DNA from: Providencia sp. R33
GTDB taxonomy: Bacteria; Pseudomonadota; Gammaproteobacteria; Enterobacterales; Enterobacteriaceae
Direction: 5' to 3'
DNA length: 64,000 nt
Assembly: GCF_019343475.1 (NCBI RefSeq)
Contig: NZ_CP072453.1
Location: 1,240,001 to 1,304,000 of the forward strand
Position numbers and translations under genes: made by a program. The notes beneath the pieces are model-generated. The model was not told the DNA's origin. It searched no databases and saw only the letters and a list, made by a program, of their open reading frames with translations. Positions 14,890 through 24,712 of the stretch are shown here, piece after piece (the stretch's first letter is position 1; each line of letters starts with the position of its first letter).

Positions 14890-17634
14890 ATGCCAACAGT
14901 ACCAACGTACAAAGAACAGCAGGTTAGTTCATCACCTCTGCCAAATAATGGCTTTAGTGTCCAATCTAGCCCTGAGCATTTCGGATCGGGTTTTGGTCAA
15001 GTTACTGAGCAATATGCTGGTGTATTCGCAGAAGCGAAGCAACGGGCTAATGTAGCGCTGGCACAAGATGCATCACTGCAACTTAGACAGAAAGCCAATG
15101 AATTGATGAACGATCCGCGCAATGGATTACTTGCAATGCAGGGTAAGAATGCTATTGGTAAAGGTTATGAGTTTGAGCAGGCATTTGATAATGCCGCTGG
15201 TGAAATAGCAGGAACGTTGCAGGATGATGCAATCAAAAGTATGTTCGCACAGCAAGCAAAAGAAATGCGGTTGCAGTTTAGCTCGCAGGCTAATAAGCAT
15301 GAAATGGGGCAAATTAAAGCTTACGAACAAGACCAATTCCAAGCAACGTTATCTGTTAATGCGGAGTCAGCCGCTAGTTTGTATGGAGATAACAATGCTT
15401 ACCTATCAGCAAACAAACAAGTATTCCAACAAATAGAAGAATTTGGGTTTTCACACGGCTGGAGTGATGAGCAGATATTAGCCAAGAAACAGGAGTTTAA
15501 AACAGCCACAGCAAAGAGAGCTATTGAAAATCAGATAGGCTCTGACTACATGCAGTTTATGCAGCAGAATGGAGAGCCTTCAGATAACGGTGGTATCAGT
15601 CGTTATTATGATAAATCTACCTCATCTTCTAGTAGTGGATCTGCGCGTGGAGTTCGTAATAACAATCCGGGCAACATTAGAATGTCAAAGGATGTTTGGG
15701 TAGGACAAACGGGTAATGATGGTTCGTTTGTGACATTCGCTACACCTGCACATGGCATTAGAGCTACAGGAAAAAACCTATTATCGTATGCGAGGCAGGG
15801 GTATGTAACACCTGAGCAGATCATTACTCGATGGGCACCACCTGAGGATGATAACGACACTGAAGGTTATATTAAATTCGTATCTGATTATCTCAATGTT
15901 CCTCGTGATACTGTTCTTGACCTAACTGACTTAGATACATTAACGCGTCTATCAATGGCGATAATGATTCAAGAGAATGGACAAGGTGAAGTTAGCAAAC
16001 TATCTAATGATGATATTTCCAGTGGGATTCAATCAGCGCTTGGATTGGTAAGTTTACCTAGCTCACCGAATGCACCTAAACGCTTAACTGGTTCAGTGGC
16101 TTTCGATGCGCTCGATGAGTCAGACCAAGCAAAATACTTGAAGCAAGCTGAGCAAATGGACAAGCAACGCCAGCAGCAATTACAAACTGAGCTTGGTACG
16201 ACTATTTCTGATTCCTATGCGGCATGGGAAAACGGTCTTGATGCACCTAATGCGCCATCTGAAAAAACTATTATTTCTGCTTTTGGTTATGACAAAGGCA
16301 CTGCAATGATAGCGGATATGCAAGAAGCGAAGCGCTATGCTGGATTGATATCAGCAGCTAAAGATATGACGCCACAGGCTCAGCGCTCATTATTAAATAG
16401 CATTATGCCGGACCCATCTGAAAGTAATTATGCAAGTAAAATGCAGCGCTGGGAAAAATTCGGTAAGTTTGTTGATAGCAATATCAAGGCCCAAGAAAAG
16501 GTATTTTCAGCCAATCGCCTGCAGTTATCTATACAGAATAACTTCCCGTTAGATCCTAACGATAAAAGCAATCAGGATGCAGCAGACAATTATTTTACTA
16601 ACAATATCGAATCATCATTCAATATTCGTGATGAGAATAGTTTAAATGCTGTAGCTGAAATATCCAGTCGTACTGGAATTATTCCTTCGCAAATTAAATC
16701 AAAACTGGTGACTGGTTCAACATCTAAAAACCCTGAGTTAGTCATTCCAATGGCTAAAATGTATGGTCAAATATTTGATAATAATCCGTCTGCGATTAAT
16801 GGCTTATCTACTGATGCCATGGCTTACTATGGAAAAATCTATGATTTAACTCGCTCAGGTATGGATAGCGAAAAGGCCATAGACATTGCATACAACCTAA
16901 CATATGAACAGAACGATAGAACTAAGGCGATTATTGCTGAACAGATGCGTGATAAGAAATACAGCAAAGAAAGAGAGAAAGCAGCACAAGGTAATATAAA
17001 TAGTTTCTTTGCGTTAGGTGGTTTCTCATCGCCAAATGTTACCAAGCCAAGTGTTAGCAACCGTGAATATATGCGAGATTACCAAACGCTTTATGATGCA
17101 AACTTCGCTAGTACGGGTGGGGATCCTGATTTAGCTAAAAAAATGACGAATGCTCAGGTTAAAAAAACATGGGGTGTTACTTCAATCAACGGTAAAGATG
17201 AAGTTATGCGTTATGCGCCTGAGGCTGTTTACGGTACCAATGAGAGTGGCGCAGGTAACTGGATCATAGGCCAATGGCGTGAAGAGCAAAAACAGCTTAA
17301 ATCTAAAGTGTTCGGCGGCATGCCTGATGATGCAGAATTTGTTTTAGTTCCTGATGCGGTGACTGCTCGTGATTACAGTTATGCAATTATGCTGAAGCAA
17401 ACTGGTAGCGATAAAATCCCTGTATTTACGCCTTTCCTTGGTGATAACGGTATGCCGTCACGCTTTAAACCTGAGCAATCATCATCACCAATGTACCGCG
17501 AAGTTATGGATAAGCGGCAGAAAACATATCAAGAGGCTAAGAAAGAGCGTGAGATATTAGAAGGTAACGCCAAACCTGAACCGATTGATTATGGTTTCAG
17601 TAACACACTTAACACCATGTTTGGGAGAGAATAA
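14890..17634 (+). CDS. Large internal virion protein with embedded muramidase domain (gp15/gp16-like)
   Basis: 914 residues, highly helical and Gln/Ala-rich, expected to be ejected into the host to form the periplasmic conduit. A Ser-rich linker (about 243-251) leads into a compact domain at about 250-370: SARGVRNNNPGNIR, GIRA, IITRWAPP, TEGYIKFV and AIMIQENGQ. The same motifs, in the same order, make up the endolysin at 24982-25458, so this is a peptidoglycan-cutting domain carried in the virion. The rest (about 400-914) is helical with no recognised motif. Virion lysis domains are known in T7 gp16 and PRD1 P7, though of varied type. Confidence 0.8.
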   Translation: MPTVPTYKEQQVSSSPLPNNGFSVQSSPEHFGSGFGQVTEQYAGVFAEAKQRANVALAQDASLQLRQKANELMNDPRNGLLAMQGKNAIGKGYEFEQAFDNAAGEIAGTLQDDAIKSMFAQQAKEMRLQFSSQANKHEMGQIKAYEQDQFQATLSVNAESAASLYGDNNAYLSANKQVFQQIEEFGFSHGWSDEQILAKKQEFKTATAKRAIENQIGSDYMQFMQQNGEPSDNGGISRYYDKSTSSSSSGSARGVRNNNPGNIRMSKDVWVGQTGNDGSFVTFATPAHGIRATGKNLLSYARQGYVTPEQIITRWAPPEDDNDTEGYIKFVSDYLNVPRDTVLDLTDLDTLTRLSMAIMIQENGQGEVSKLSNDDISSGIQSALGLVSLPSSPNAPKRLTGSVAFDALDESDQAKYLKQAEQMDKQRQQQLQTELGTTISDSYAAWENGLDAPNAPSEKTIISAFGYDKGTAMIADMQEAKRYAGLISAAKDMTPQAQRSLLNSIMPDPSESNYASKMQRWEKFGKFVDSNIKAQEKVFSANRLQLSIQNNFPLDPNDKSNQDAADNYFTNNIESSFNIRDENSLNAVAEISSRTGIIPSQIKSKLVTGSTSKNPELVIPMAKMYGQIFDNNPSAINGLSTDAMAYYGKIYDLTRSGMDSEKAIDIAYNLTYEQNDRTKAIIAEQMRDKKYSKEREKAAQGNINSFFALGGFSSPNVTKPSVSNREYMRDYQTLYDANFASTGGDPDLAKKMTNAQVKKTWGVTSINGKDEVMRYAPEAVYGTNESGAGNWIIGQWREEQKQLKSKVFGGMPDDAEFVLVPDAVTARDYSYAIMLKQTGSDKIPVFTPFLGDNGMPSRFKPEQSSSPMYREVMDKRQKTYQEAKKEREILEGNAKPEPIDYGFSNTLNTMFGRE

Positions 17635-17636
17635 TC

Positions 17637-20600
17637 ATGCCTATTAATGAAATGAATCCAAGTGATGTAATGGGCGCTGATATAGGCTCAATTAAACAGC
17701 CTGATCCTCAATATGGTGAATCAAGTGATGTAGGCATTCTTGATGCAGCTAACCCTTTTAGTGATAAAAACGAGGTCTCCAAACTGCGTGATGCTGCGTT
17801 TCGCATTGATAACTCGGTGGGTAGTTTAATAGCCACCATGCCTTTTAATCAGTTCGAAGAGCAAGACGGTTACAACCCATTTGATGATGAACGTACGTTA
17901 TCTGGCTATGAAGATTTTGCCGATGCATTTATTCACTCTAAATCACCAGAGGAAACATCAGTAATAAAACAGCGTATTAATAGGCAAATGCAAGATAGAC
18001 AAATGCTGCAAGACGCTGGCGGCGCTGGATTAATATCAAGTATAGCAATGGGAGTAATTGATCCTATCAACGTTGCTGCAATGATGATACCTGCAGGTAC
18101 CATTGTTCGTGGCGGCGATGTATTGGCTACAGCAAGCAAATTTGCCGTATCTAATGCACTTGGTGGCGTTGCTTCTGAATTAGCTTTATCTGCTACACAA
18201 GAAACGAGAACACTTGAAGAAAGCGCGTTGAACGTAACGTTTGACGCTATGTTAGGCGGTTTGCTTGGCTCGGCGGCTCAGTTGGTAAAAAACAGAGGTC
18301 AGATAGTCAGTAAGCTGAAAAACGATGTGTTAGGTGAGCAGCAGACGATACAACAAAATACTCCTGATAATACTAGTATAGGTGCAATGGAAGTTCCTGA
18401 TACCACATTAGAACAGGAAACATTGAAAGGTCCATCATTTATTAATAGAACAATGAATGTTAGCCCTGTTGGTCGCGTGGCTCAATCACCATCAAAAACA
18501 GCACGACAAATTAACCAGCAACTTGCAGAGAATAATTTTACATTTGCAAAAAATGAAGAGGGTATAGCATCGTTTACAGCGGTAGAAACTAAGGTTAGAG
18601 GCTACGAAACGCTTGTTTATAAGCAAGTTGAATCAACCAAAGACTTTTATAAAACCTATCGCAAAAAAGCCAAAGAGCGCGACGGTAGTCGATTAAGCCT
18701 ATATGAATTTAGTGAGCAAGTTGGTGATGCTATGCGTAATGGTGATCGCCATGCAATACCAGAAGTTGCTGAAGCGGCAAGAGCTGTGCGACCTATTGTT
18801 GAGAAAACTAAGGATCGCATGGTTGAGCTTGGCATTTTGCGTGAAGGTGTAACTGTATCAACTGCAGAAAGCTATTTCCCTCGTATTTATAAGTTCGACA
18901 AAATATTGAATGATAGGGCTGAATTTCGCACCATTATTGCTGACTGGCTGCAGGAAATTAATCAGCGCACAGTATATAAAGCTGAATCTAGTCTAGCCAA
19001 AGCAGATGCTGGTATAGAGCAGGCTAGAACGTCCGCGCCACAAGCAGAAAAGTTAAACGCTGAAATAAAAGAGGCTGAACGCTGGTCAGGTAAAAAACAG
19101 CTTTTAATGGATGAGATAGAAAAGAATCGCAAATTAGTTGCAGAAAAAGAAACTGTTTCAGCCGAAATTGAAAAGCGTAAAACTAAAAAACCAACTAAAA
19201 AGCTGGAACAATTAGAGCGTAAACTAGTTCGCATTGAAGAAGCTGAAAACAAACTGGCTTCTTATCAGCGCTCTTTAGACATTCTAGACAAGCCGCGCCA
19301 GTTCAGAAACGAGTACCGCCAATTAACACGCAAAGCTAACTCGCTGACTCGCTATGATAATCGCCGCCATGCAGCATTGCGTAGAATGGAACCATTAGCA
19401 CGTGAAGAGGTTGAAGCTGCAGCAGATGATATCATTAATAAAATTATAGGCGCACCATCTGGCATTGTGCCCAGTGAGCTTATCCCTGATGGTTTAACAA
19501 AGCGTGCAGGTTTCACCAAGTCACGTACGCTTAATATCCCTGATGAACGCATTAAAGACTTTTTAGAGTCAGATGTTAATTATGTAATGGAAAACTATGT
19601 CAGACAGGTTGCACCAGAAATAGAGCTTACCGCGCAGTTCGGGCGTGTGGATATGGACGCACAAATCAAGGCCATTACCAATGATTACAATACGTTAATT
19701 TCCGAAGCTAAAACAGCCAAAGAGCGTGGCAAGTTAGAAGCTAGAAGGGATGCTGATTTACGAGATATTCGCGCTATGCGTGACAGGTTATTAGGCACGT
19801 ATGGCGCACCTAAGGATCCATCAAGTTTCTTTGTCAGAGCTGGTCGCATTGCTCGTCACGTTAACTTTTTACGTTTGCTTGGTGGTATGACAATTTCATC
19901 ATTACCAGATATGGCCAGACCGATCATGCAGCATGGTTTGCGTAGCGCATTAAAGCCATTGGGTAAAATGTTAACCGACATTAGCGCAATGAAGATTGCC
20001 AAAGCTGATTTGCGTGAAATGGGTATAGGCCTTGAATATGCATTGTCTAGCCGTTCTAAAGTTATTGCTGACCTTAATGATCCCTACGCTCGACGCACTT
20101 TTCTTGAACGTGGTTTAGAATGGTCCTCACAAAAGTTTGGTAATTTCACACTGATGAATCAATATACAGACACACTGAAGATGTGGACTGGTGTTGTAAC
20201 ACAATCAAAAATACTTAGAGCTGCGCAAGAGGTGGCGGCTGGTAATGCATTAAGCAGTAAAGAAATTAAAAAGCTGGCCCACCTCGGCGTTGATAAAAAC
20301 ATGTTAGAGCGTATCGCTCAGCAATACTCAAAGCACGGTGAAGATTTAGACGGTATGTTAACTGGTCATAGCCACCTTTGGGATGATCGTGTAGTACGTG
20401 AAACTTTCCAAGCGGCGGTATTGAAAGACGTTAGAACGACTGTAATCACCCCTGGTATTGGTGACACGCCATTAATGATGAGTAGCGAATTAGGTAAGAT
20501 TGTGATGCAGTTTAAAACTTTCTTTTTTGGTACTCACAATAGGGCGTTAGTCTCTGGCATTCAGTCTGGTGATGCTTCATTCTATTATGGAGCATTGTTA

Positions 20601-21005
20601 CAAATTTCATTGGGCTCATTGGTCTATGTATTAAAATCAATGATGGCGGGGCGTGAAATTAATGCTGAACCTGCTAACCTTGTGAAAGAGGGTTTAGACT
20701 GGTCTGGCATGATGGGTTGGCTAGGTGAGCCAAATAACCTATTGGAAAACCTCAGTGGTGGCTCGTACGGGATGAGTGCCATGTTTGGTGGGCCACCAGC
20801 ATCGCGTTATCAAAGTCGTAACGGTATCGGGGCGTTATTAGGCCCTACATTTGACCTTGGCGGTGACATTCAAAATATTACTGCAGGTGTTATGAATGGT
20901 GAGTTTGATGATAGAGAAGTCAGATCGGTAAGAAAGCTGTTACCATTTCAGAACCTTTTCTACCTGTCACCGTTGCTTAATCAAGTAGAAGAGCAGCTAA
21001 AATAA
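17637..21005 (+). CDS. Giant internal virion protein (T7 gp16-like)
   Basis: 1122 residues, the last and largest ejection protein. Hydrophobic stretch at about 128-170 (GAGLISSIAMGVIDPINVAAMMIPAG), long coiled-coil region at about 460-565 rich in Glu/Lys/Arg, and a C-terminal part with SSLPDMARPIMQHG and a hydrophobic segment ALLQISLGSLVYVLKSMM. The TISSLPDMAR motif recurs in gp16-like proteins of podoviruses, including those without the lytic domain; here the lytic domain is in the preceding gene instead. A TAA-TC-ATG junction couples it to its neighbour. Confidence 0.78.
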   Translation: MPINEMNPSDVMGADIGSIKQPDPQYGESSDVGILDAANPFSDKNEVSKLRDAAFRIDNSVGSLIATMPFNQFEEQDGYNPFDDERTLSGYEDFADAFIHSKSPEETSVIKQRINRQMQDRQMLQDAGGAGLISSIAMGVIDPINVAAMMIPAGTIVRGGDVLATASKFAVSNALGGVASELALSATQETRTLEESALNVTFDAMLGGLLGSAAQLVKNRGQIVSKLKNDVLGEQQTIQQNTPDNTSIGAMEVPDTTLEQETLKGPSFINRTMNVSPVGRVAQSPSKTARQINQQLAENNFTFAKNEEGIASFTAVETKVRGYETLVYKQVESTKDFYKTYRKKAKERDGSRLSLYEFSEQVGDAMRNGDRHAIPEVAEAARAVRPIVEKTKDRMVELGILREGVTVSTAESYFPRIYKFDKILNDRAEFRTIIADWLQEINQRTVYKAESSLAKADAGIEQARTSAPQAEKLNAEIKEAERWSGKKQLLMDEIEKNRKLVAEKETVSAEIEKRKTKKPTKKLEQLERKLVRIEEAENKLASYQRSLDILDKPRQFRNEYRQLTRKANSLTRYDNRRHAALRRMEPLAREEVEAAADDIINKIIGAPSGIVPSELIPDGLTKRAGFTKSRTLNIPDERIKDFLESDVNYVMENYVRQVAPEIELTAQFGRVDMDAQIKAITNDYNTLISEAKTAKERGKLEARRDADLRDIRAMRDRLLGTYGAPKDPSSFFVRAGRIARHVNFLRLLGGMTISSLPDMARPIMQHGLRSALKPLGKMLTDISAMKIAKADLREMGIGLEYALSSRSKVIADLNDPYARRTFLERGLEWSSQKFGNFTLMNQYTDTLKMWTGVVTQSKILRAAQEVAAGNALSSKEIKKLAHLGVDKNMLERIAQQYSKHGEDLDGMLTGHSHLWDDRVVRETFQAAVLKDVRTTVITPGIGDTPLMMSSELGKIVMQFKTFFFGTHNRALVSGIQSGDASFYYGALLQISLGSLVYVLKSMMAGREINAEPANLVKEGLDWSGMMGWLGEPNNLLENLSGGSYGMSAMFGGPPASRYQSRNGIGALLGPTFDLGGDIQNITAGVMNGEFDDREVRSVRKLLPFQNLFYLSPLLNQVEEQLK

Positions 21006-21019
21006 TCAAGGAGTCTAAA

Positions 21020-21304
21020 ATGGTGGTAATTAGGGTGTTGGCGATTATAGGGAATGCATTAATGTTATTATCTATAATTTATATGTCACTAACTGTAGAT
21101 ATGTATCCTGAGCGGTTTTTTATATACTTGTTAATTTCTTTGTCGCCTATTCTATCAATTATATATCTGTACCAAACTAGATTTTATACGGCGTCTGAAT
21201 CGTATGAATTAAAAATAAGGGAAAAGAAAAGCGGGCTTATTGGACTTTGGCTACACAGGAAGAAGCTAGAAGAACAGGCAAAAATAGAAAAACTGAAACC
21301 ATAG
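21020..21304 (+). CDS. Small two-helix membrane protein, unknown
   Basis: 94 residues with two hydrophobic helices (VLAIIGNALMLLSIIYMSL and FFIYLLISLSPILSIIYLY) and a Lys/Glu-rich cytoplasmic tail (SYELKIREKKSG...KKLEEQAKIEKLKP). GGAG Shine-Dalgarno 9 nt upstream. It is the last gene of the ejection cluster before a bidirectional terminator. No family recognised; superinfection exclusion is possible but speculative. Confidence 0.6.
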   Translation: MVVIRVLAIIGNALMLLSIIYMSLTVDMYPERFFIYLLISLSPILSIIYLYQTRFYTASESYELKIREKKSGLIGLWLHRKKLEEQAKIEKLKP

Positions 21305-21306
21305 AA

Positions 21307-21340
21307 ACAAAAAAGCACCTCCGATAGGTGCTTTAATTTA
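21307..21340. terminator. Bidirectional terminator
   Basis: Hairpin GCACCT-CCGAT-AGGTGC (21315-21331) with TTTAATTTA after it on the plus strand and a better U tract (TTTTTT) for minus-strand RNA. It separates the plus-strand ejection genes from the convergent minus-strand gene at 21352-21603. Confidence 0.75.
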
Positions 21341-21351
21341 CTCTTAAACGA

Positions 21352-21603
21352 TTATTTGTTTAACTCATTGGCGATATATTCAATATGCGTTTTGATGTTT
21401 TCTTTAACTTTTAAGCTCAGATTTATGTAATTCATCATTGCTGTAATTTCAATGAGTGCCGCGCTCACGTCACATCCTTTACTGTCCAGTGTTCTTAGTA
21501 GTTCTTCTACGTTCGACTTGCTCATCAACTCCTTTATTCCAGTTTCTGTATTAACTTTTTCTGCGTAATTTTCTGGTGCTGGGAAATTAATTACATCTTT
21601 CAT
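21352..21603 (-). CDS. Lone reverse-strand prophage gene (moron candidate)
   Basis: 83 residues, acidic, helical, with NVEELLRTLDSKG, DVSAALIEITAMMNYI and a C-terminal KENIKTHIEYIANELNK; no family recognised. The start ATG at 21603 has AGGTG six bases upstream; the GTG at 21612 overlaps that site. It is the only convincing gene on the minus strand in the prophage and has its own terminator at 21307-21340. Such independent units are usually morons expressed in the lysogen. Function unknown. Confidence 0.65.
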   Translation of the reverse strand: MKDVINFPAPENYAEKVNTETGIKELMSKSNVEELLRTLDSKGCDVSAALIEITAMMNYINLSLKVKENIKTHIEYIANELNK

Positions 21604-21750
21604 ATTAATCACCTATCTTATGTGTGAGTCTTTTACAGTAACCGAAAAAACACCAAGGATGTTTATCTTTTTACATTTAAAAGTAAACAATATTCCGTTA
21701 ATGAATTTTAATGGCTATCATACACCAACGTAACCGAGTGGAGAATAGCC

Positions 21751-24261
21751 ATGACTGTTTCAACTGAAATCAGCAGTAATGAATATACAGGAAACGGTGT
21801 AACAACCGATTTTGATTATAAATTCAGGATTTTTAAAACAAACCAATTGAGTGTTATCACTTCAGATGCTGACGGGGATAACGTTGTAACCTTGCGATTA
21901 GGCACTGACTACACCGTAACAGGCGCTAATAAGTCGGCTGGTGGAAAGGTAGTCTTAACTAAGCCGCTTGCCAACGGGCACAAAATTAGCATTGCCCGTG
22001 ACATTCCTATCACACAAGAAACCTCATTCCGTAATCAAAGTAAGTTCTTTGCAGAAACGCACGAGGATGCATTTGATTACCTGACAATGATTATTCAGCG
22101 CATTTGGGGAAGCCTTGGATCGCTATACCTAAAGCGCCCAAATATTTTGGCTAACTGGTTCGACGCTAAAGGCTACCGCATTGCTAACCTTGGCAAACCT
22201 AAGCGTGATAGTGATGCGGTTGATTTAGGTACACTGAAGGATGAAATAAGCAGTGTTAATAGTACGATATTAAAGCGTGAAAAACGTTTACTGCGCGTTG
22301 ATGATATGGATATTGCTGCGCTGCCAAAAGCCAGTGATCGCGCAGGTAATGTACTTACGTTTGATAAAGATGGTCAGCCCATTGTTGTTGCCCCAGCTAG
22401 TGGTAGTGCGGTAGATGTATTAAACCAGCTAAATAATGGAGACGGATCACTAATAGGCGTTGGAACGGGATCATTAAGTGACGCCCTATACTTTATAAAC
22501 CCACGTCAATTTTTACATGCATCTCCCGACCACTCTACCGCTTTCATTAACGCAATAGAGCAATTAAGGGTCAGAAAAGGCCTCCTTGTCATTGACCGTG
22601 ATTATCACTTTACTAAAACAGTCGAATTTCCTGAGAACGCTGACATTGTAGTCAGAGGATATGGAAAGCCGGTCATAACTGGAGACAGAGGAATATTGCT
22701 ATTCGGTCAGCATATTGGCCTTAAGTCCTTAGATATTTCAGGCATTGTTTTTGACGGTCAATTCGATAGAACAGGGTTAACCTATCCGTATTATCCCAAT
22801 GAAGCTGCCACAATGGGCGCCAAATGGGCGTTTGTGAGCAACTTCACGTCAAATGCAAAAATCAAATTTCACGATAATGAGCTGCGAAATTTTTATGAGC
22901 TACCGTTCGCGACTCTCAATAATACGAATGAGGTTATTTTTGATAATAATATTCTCTGGAAAACAAAAGACCCCGGCTTTGTCAATTGTGAAAAAATAAT
23001 CTGTACGGATAATAAATCTTATTATGGACACGACAATGGGCTCTCAATCTCAAGAGGTAACAGAAACGTGCTTGCCTACGGCAATTACTTGTTTAGCCCA
23101 GCATTCCTAGGTATAGCTTGTTACGGTTATCCTGTAAATGGTTTTGAGGAACGTGGTCCAGATAGATTTAATGTGTTCAGTAACACAGTGTTATTCTCCG
23201 GACAAGCAGGGTTATCAAATGTTAGAGGGTCAACGAACGGCTCTGTGCATGATAATCAATTCTATTATTCTGGAATTTATCTTGATGTTGATGCATTTGA
23301 AGAAGTTATAAGTATAGGTAATGCATCGGTGACGTTTAACGTTTCAAGCACATCACGATTAAGCGTGGGCGCTAAACTCGCATTCTTACACAAAAGCGGT
23401 ATGTATTTTCACTTTGCATCAATTGTCAGCATTAGTGGAAATACAGTCACTATAGATACGCCAGCAGATAGGGATTACAACGAATGTAAATGCGTTCTTG
23501 TACAGTATAACGGTAGTGCGCAGGGTTATATTGCAAGCGGAACGCAAGCTAAAGAATACGCGGAAGGTCTTACGATTAATCACAACTTGTTTTATGGGTT
23601 TGCGAAAGTTGGGGCTATGCTAGGGACTAATACAGGGGCTATGCGAGATAGCTCATTTACGGATAATATCATCAAGAAAGATAAGCCGATATTTGATGGC
23701 GCTGTAGTTGGTATTATCCTTAATGATGCTGGGGATGTTAACTATAGAACATCGAATGTTGATGTTAAGCGTAACAAAATATATTTAACAGGAAATTTAA
23801 ATTGCGCTGGGATACGTTATGAACCTATCGATGACTCAGATTCATCATACTGTGATATTTCAGATAATGAAATATTTGGAGTTCCTAATAAGGATAGGTT
23901 TGTACAGGTTCCCCTTCGCTTTAGACCTAGCATTAGACAAAAAGGTGTTCTAAGCCTCACATCATCAAAAAACAACGCCGTGGGTGTTGGTGATTACACT
24001 TTTAGCGCTGGGGTGATGTCTGTCTCTGGTACGTATGTTCGAGTTAATAGCACAGCGGCAATCACTGTTTCAGAGTTTAGCCATGAGTTACCGCATACTC
24101 TGCATCCAGAGTTCATTATCGAAAACTCGGGAGGGCAAGATATAACGATATCCCACCACGTCAGCAAGATAAGAACAAACACGGGCGGTGCGCTTGTATT
24201 AAAACCATATCGCACAGCTAGATTTATTCTTGCAGCAGAGGGGGTGTATCAGCAAATATAA
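21751..24261 (+). CDS. Tailspike / tail fibre with T7-like anchor and beta-helix
   Basis: 836 residues. Residues 1-140 match the T7 gp17 N-terminal anchor (ISSNEYTGNGVTTDFDYKFRIF, TDYTVTG, GHKISIARDIPITQ, EDAFDYLTMIIQRI), which binds the nozzle. A head-like linker follows to about 240, then a long stretch with parallel beta-helix character (many N-x-hydrophobic turns such as FHDNEL, FDNNILW, CTDNKSYYGHDNGLSI, VFSNTVLF, VHDNQFYY, IDHNLFY-like INHNLFYG). The C-terminal 120 residues look like a beta trimerisation or carbohydrate-binding part. This build is typical of capsule or O-antigen depolymerases; enzymatic activity and target sugar cannot be read from the sequence. Confidence 0.82.
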   Translation: MTVSTEISSNEYTGNGVTTDFDYKFRIFKTNQLSVITSDADGDNVVTLRLGTDYTVTGANKSAGGKVVLTKPLANGHKISIARDIPITQETSFRNQSKFFAETHEDAFDYLTMIIQRIWGSLGSLYLKRPNILANWFDAKGYRIANLGKPKRDSDAVDLGTLKDEISSVNSTILKREKRLLRVDDMDIAALPKASDRAGNVLTFDKDGQPIVVAPASGSAVDVLNQLNNGDGSLIGVGTGSLSDALYFINPRQFLHASPDHSTAFINAIEQLRVRKGLLVIDRDYHFTKTVEFPENADIVVRGYGKPVITGDRGILLFGQHIGLKSLDISGIVFDGQFDRTGLTYPYYPNEAATMGAKWAFVSNFTSNAKIKFHDNELRNFYELPFATLNNTNEVIFDNNILWKTKDPGFVNCEKIICTDNKSYYGHDNGLSISRGNRNVLAYGNYLFSPAFLGIACYGYPVNGFEERGPDRFNVFSNTVLFSGQAGLSNVRGSTNGSVHDNQFYYSGIYLDVDAFEEVISIGNASVTFNVSSTSRLSVGAKLAFLHKSGMYFHFASIVSISGNTVTIDTPADRDYNECKCVLVQYNGSAQGYIASGTQAKEYAEGLTINHNLFYGFAKVGAMLGTNTGAMRDSSFTDNIIKKDKPIFDGAVVGIILNDAGDVNYRTSNVDVKRNKIYLTGNLNCAGIRYEPIDDSDSSYCDISDNEIFGVPNKDRFVQVPLRFRPSIRQKGVLSLTSSKNNAVGVGDYTFSAGVMSVSGTYVRVNSTAAITVSEFSHELPHTLHPEFIIENSGGQDITISHHVSKIRTNTGGALVLKPYRTARFILAAEGVYQQI

Positions 24262-24331
24262 TCTTAATTGGTTTTCTGTTTATCTTTTTATGCTGTAGTA
24301 TTATGGTTATTTCTCAACCATGGTGCTACAC

Positions 24332-24712
24332 ATGAATGAAAATGCCACAACGGTTACAGGCCTAAGCCTTGCATCCTTTCTAGGTTACTTTTCAGGATTG
24401 CCCCCTGAAGTCGTTATGGGGGCTATTCTTGGCGCTATTTACTTCACTACAGCAGCAACAGAATTCTCTTTCGCTATTCGTTCAGTATTCGCAATTCTCA
24501 GCCTTGGTGCTGGCCTATTATTCTTTAGCCCTTTTGCTACTATCTTCGTTTCAATGACCGGGTTAATAGGCGTTAAACCAGATGCCTATAACATTGATAG
24601 CCTTGACGCACTTGGAGCATTCGTCGCCTCGCTTCTCTCTGTGAAACTAAGTATCAAACTGTACAAGAAAGCTGATATTCCGAAAGGAGGTAACGGCCAT
24701 GACGTACGATAA
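24332..24712 (+). CDS. Holin-like membrane protein 1
   Basis: 126 residues, three to four hydrophobic segments (LASFLGYFSGLPPEVVMGAILGAIYFTTAA, SVFAILSLGAGLLFFSPFATIFVSM, LGAFVASLLSVKLSIKLY) and a Lys-rich C-terminus. Located right before a second holin-like gene and the endolysin. ATG at 24332 is preferred because GGTG (24322-24325) precedes it; ATG 24320 is in frame. It overlaps the next gene by 14 nt. It may be the holin or the antiholin of the pair. Confidence 0.65.
   Translation: MNENATTVTGLSLASFLGYFSGLPPEVVMGAILGAIYFTTAATEFSFAIRSVFAILSLGAGLLFFSPFATIFVSMTGLIGVKPDAYNIDSLDALGAFVASLLSVKLSIKLYKKADIPKGGNGHDVR

Noticed and set aside
21751..24261. Diversity-generating retroelement expected from the BPP-1 relationship
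   Set aside because: No reverse transcriptase gene, Avd-like gene or template/variable repeat pair was seen, and the receptor protein is a beta-helix spike rather than an Mtd-like C-type lectin.
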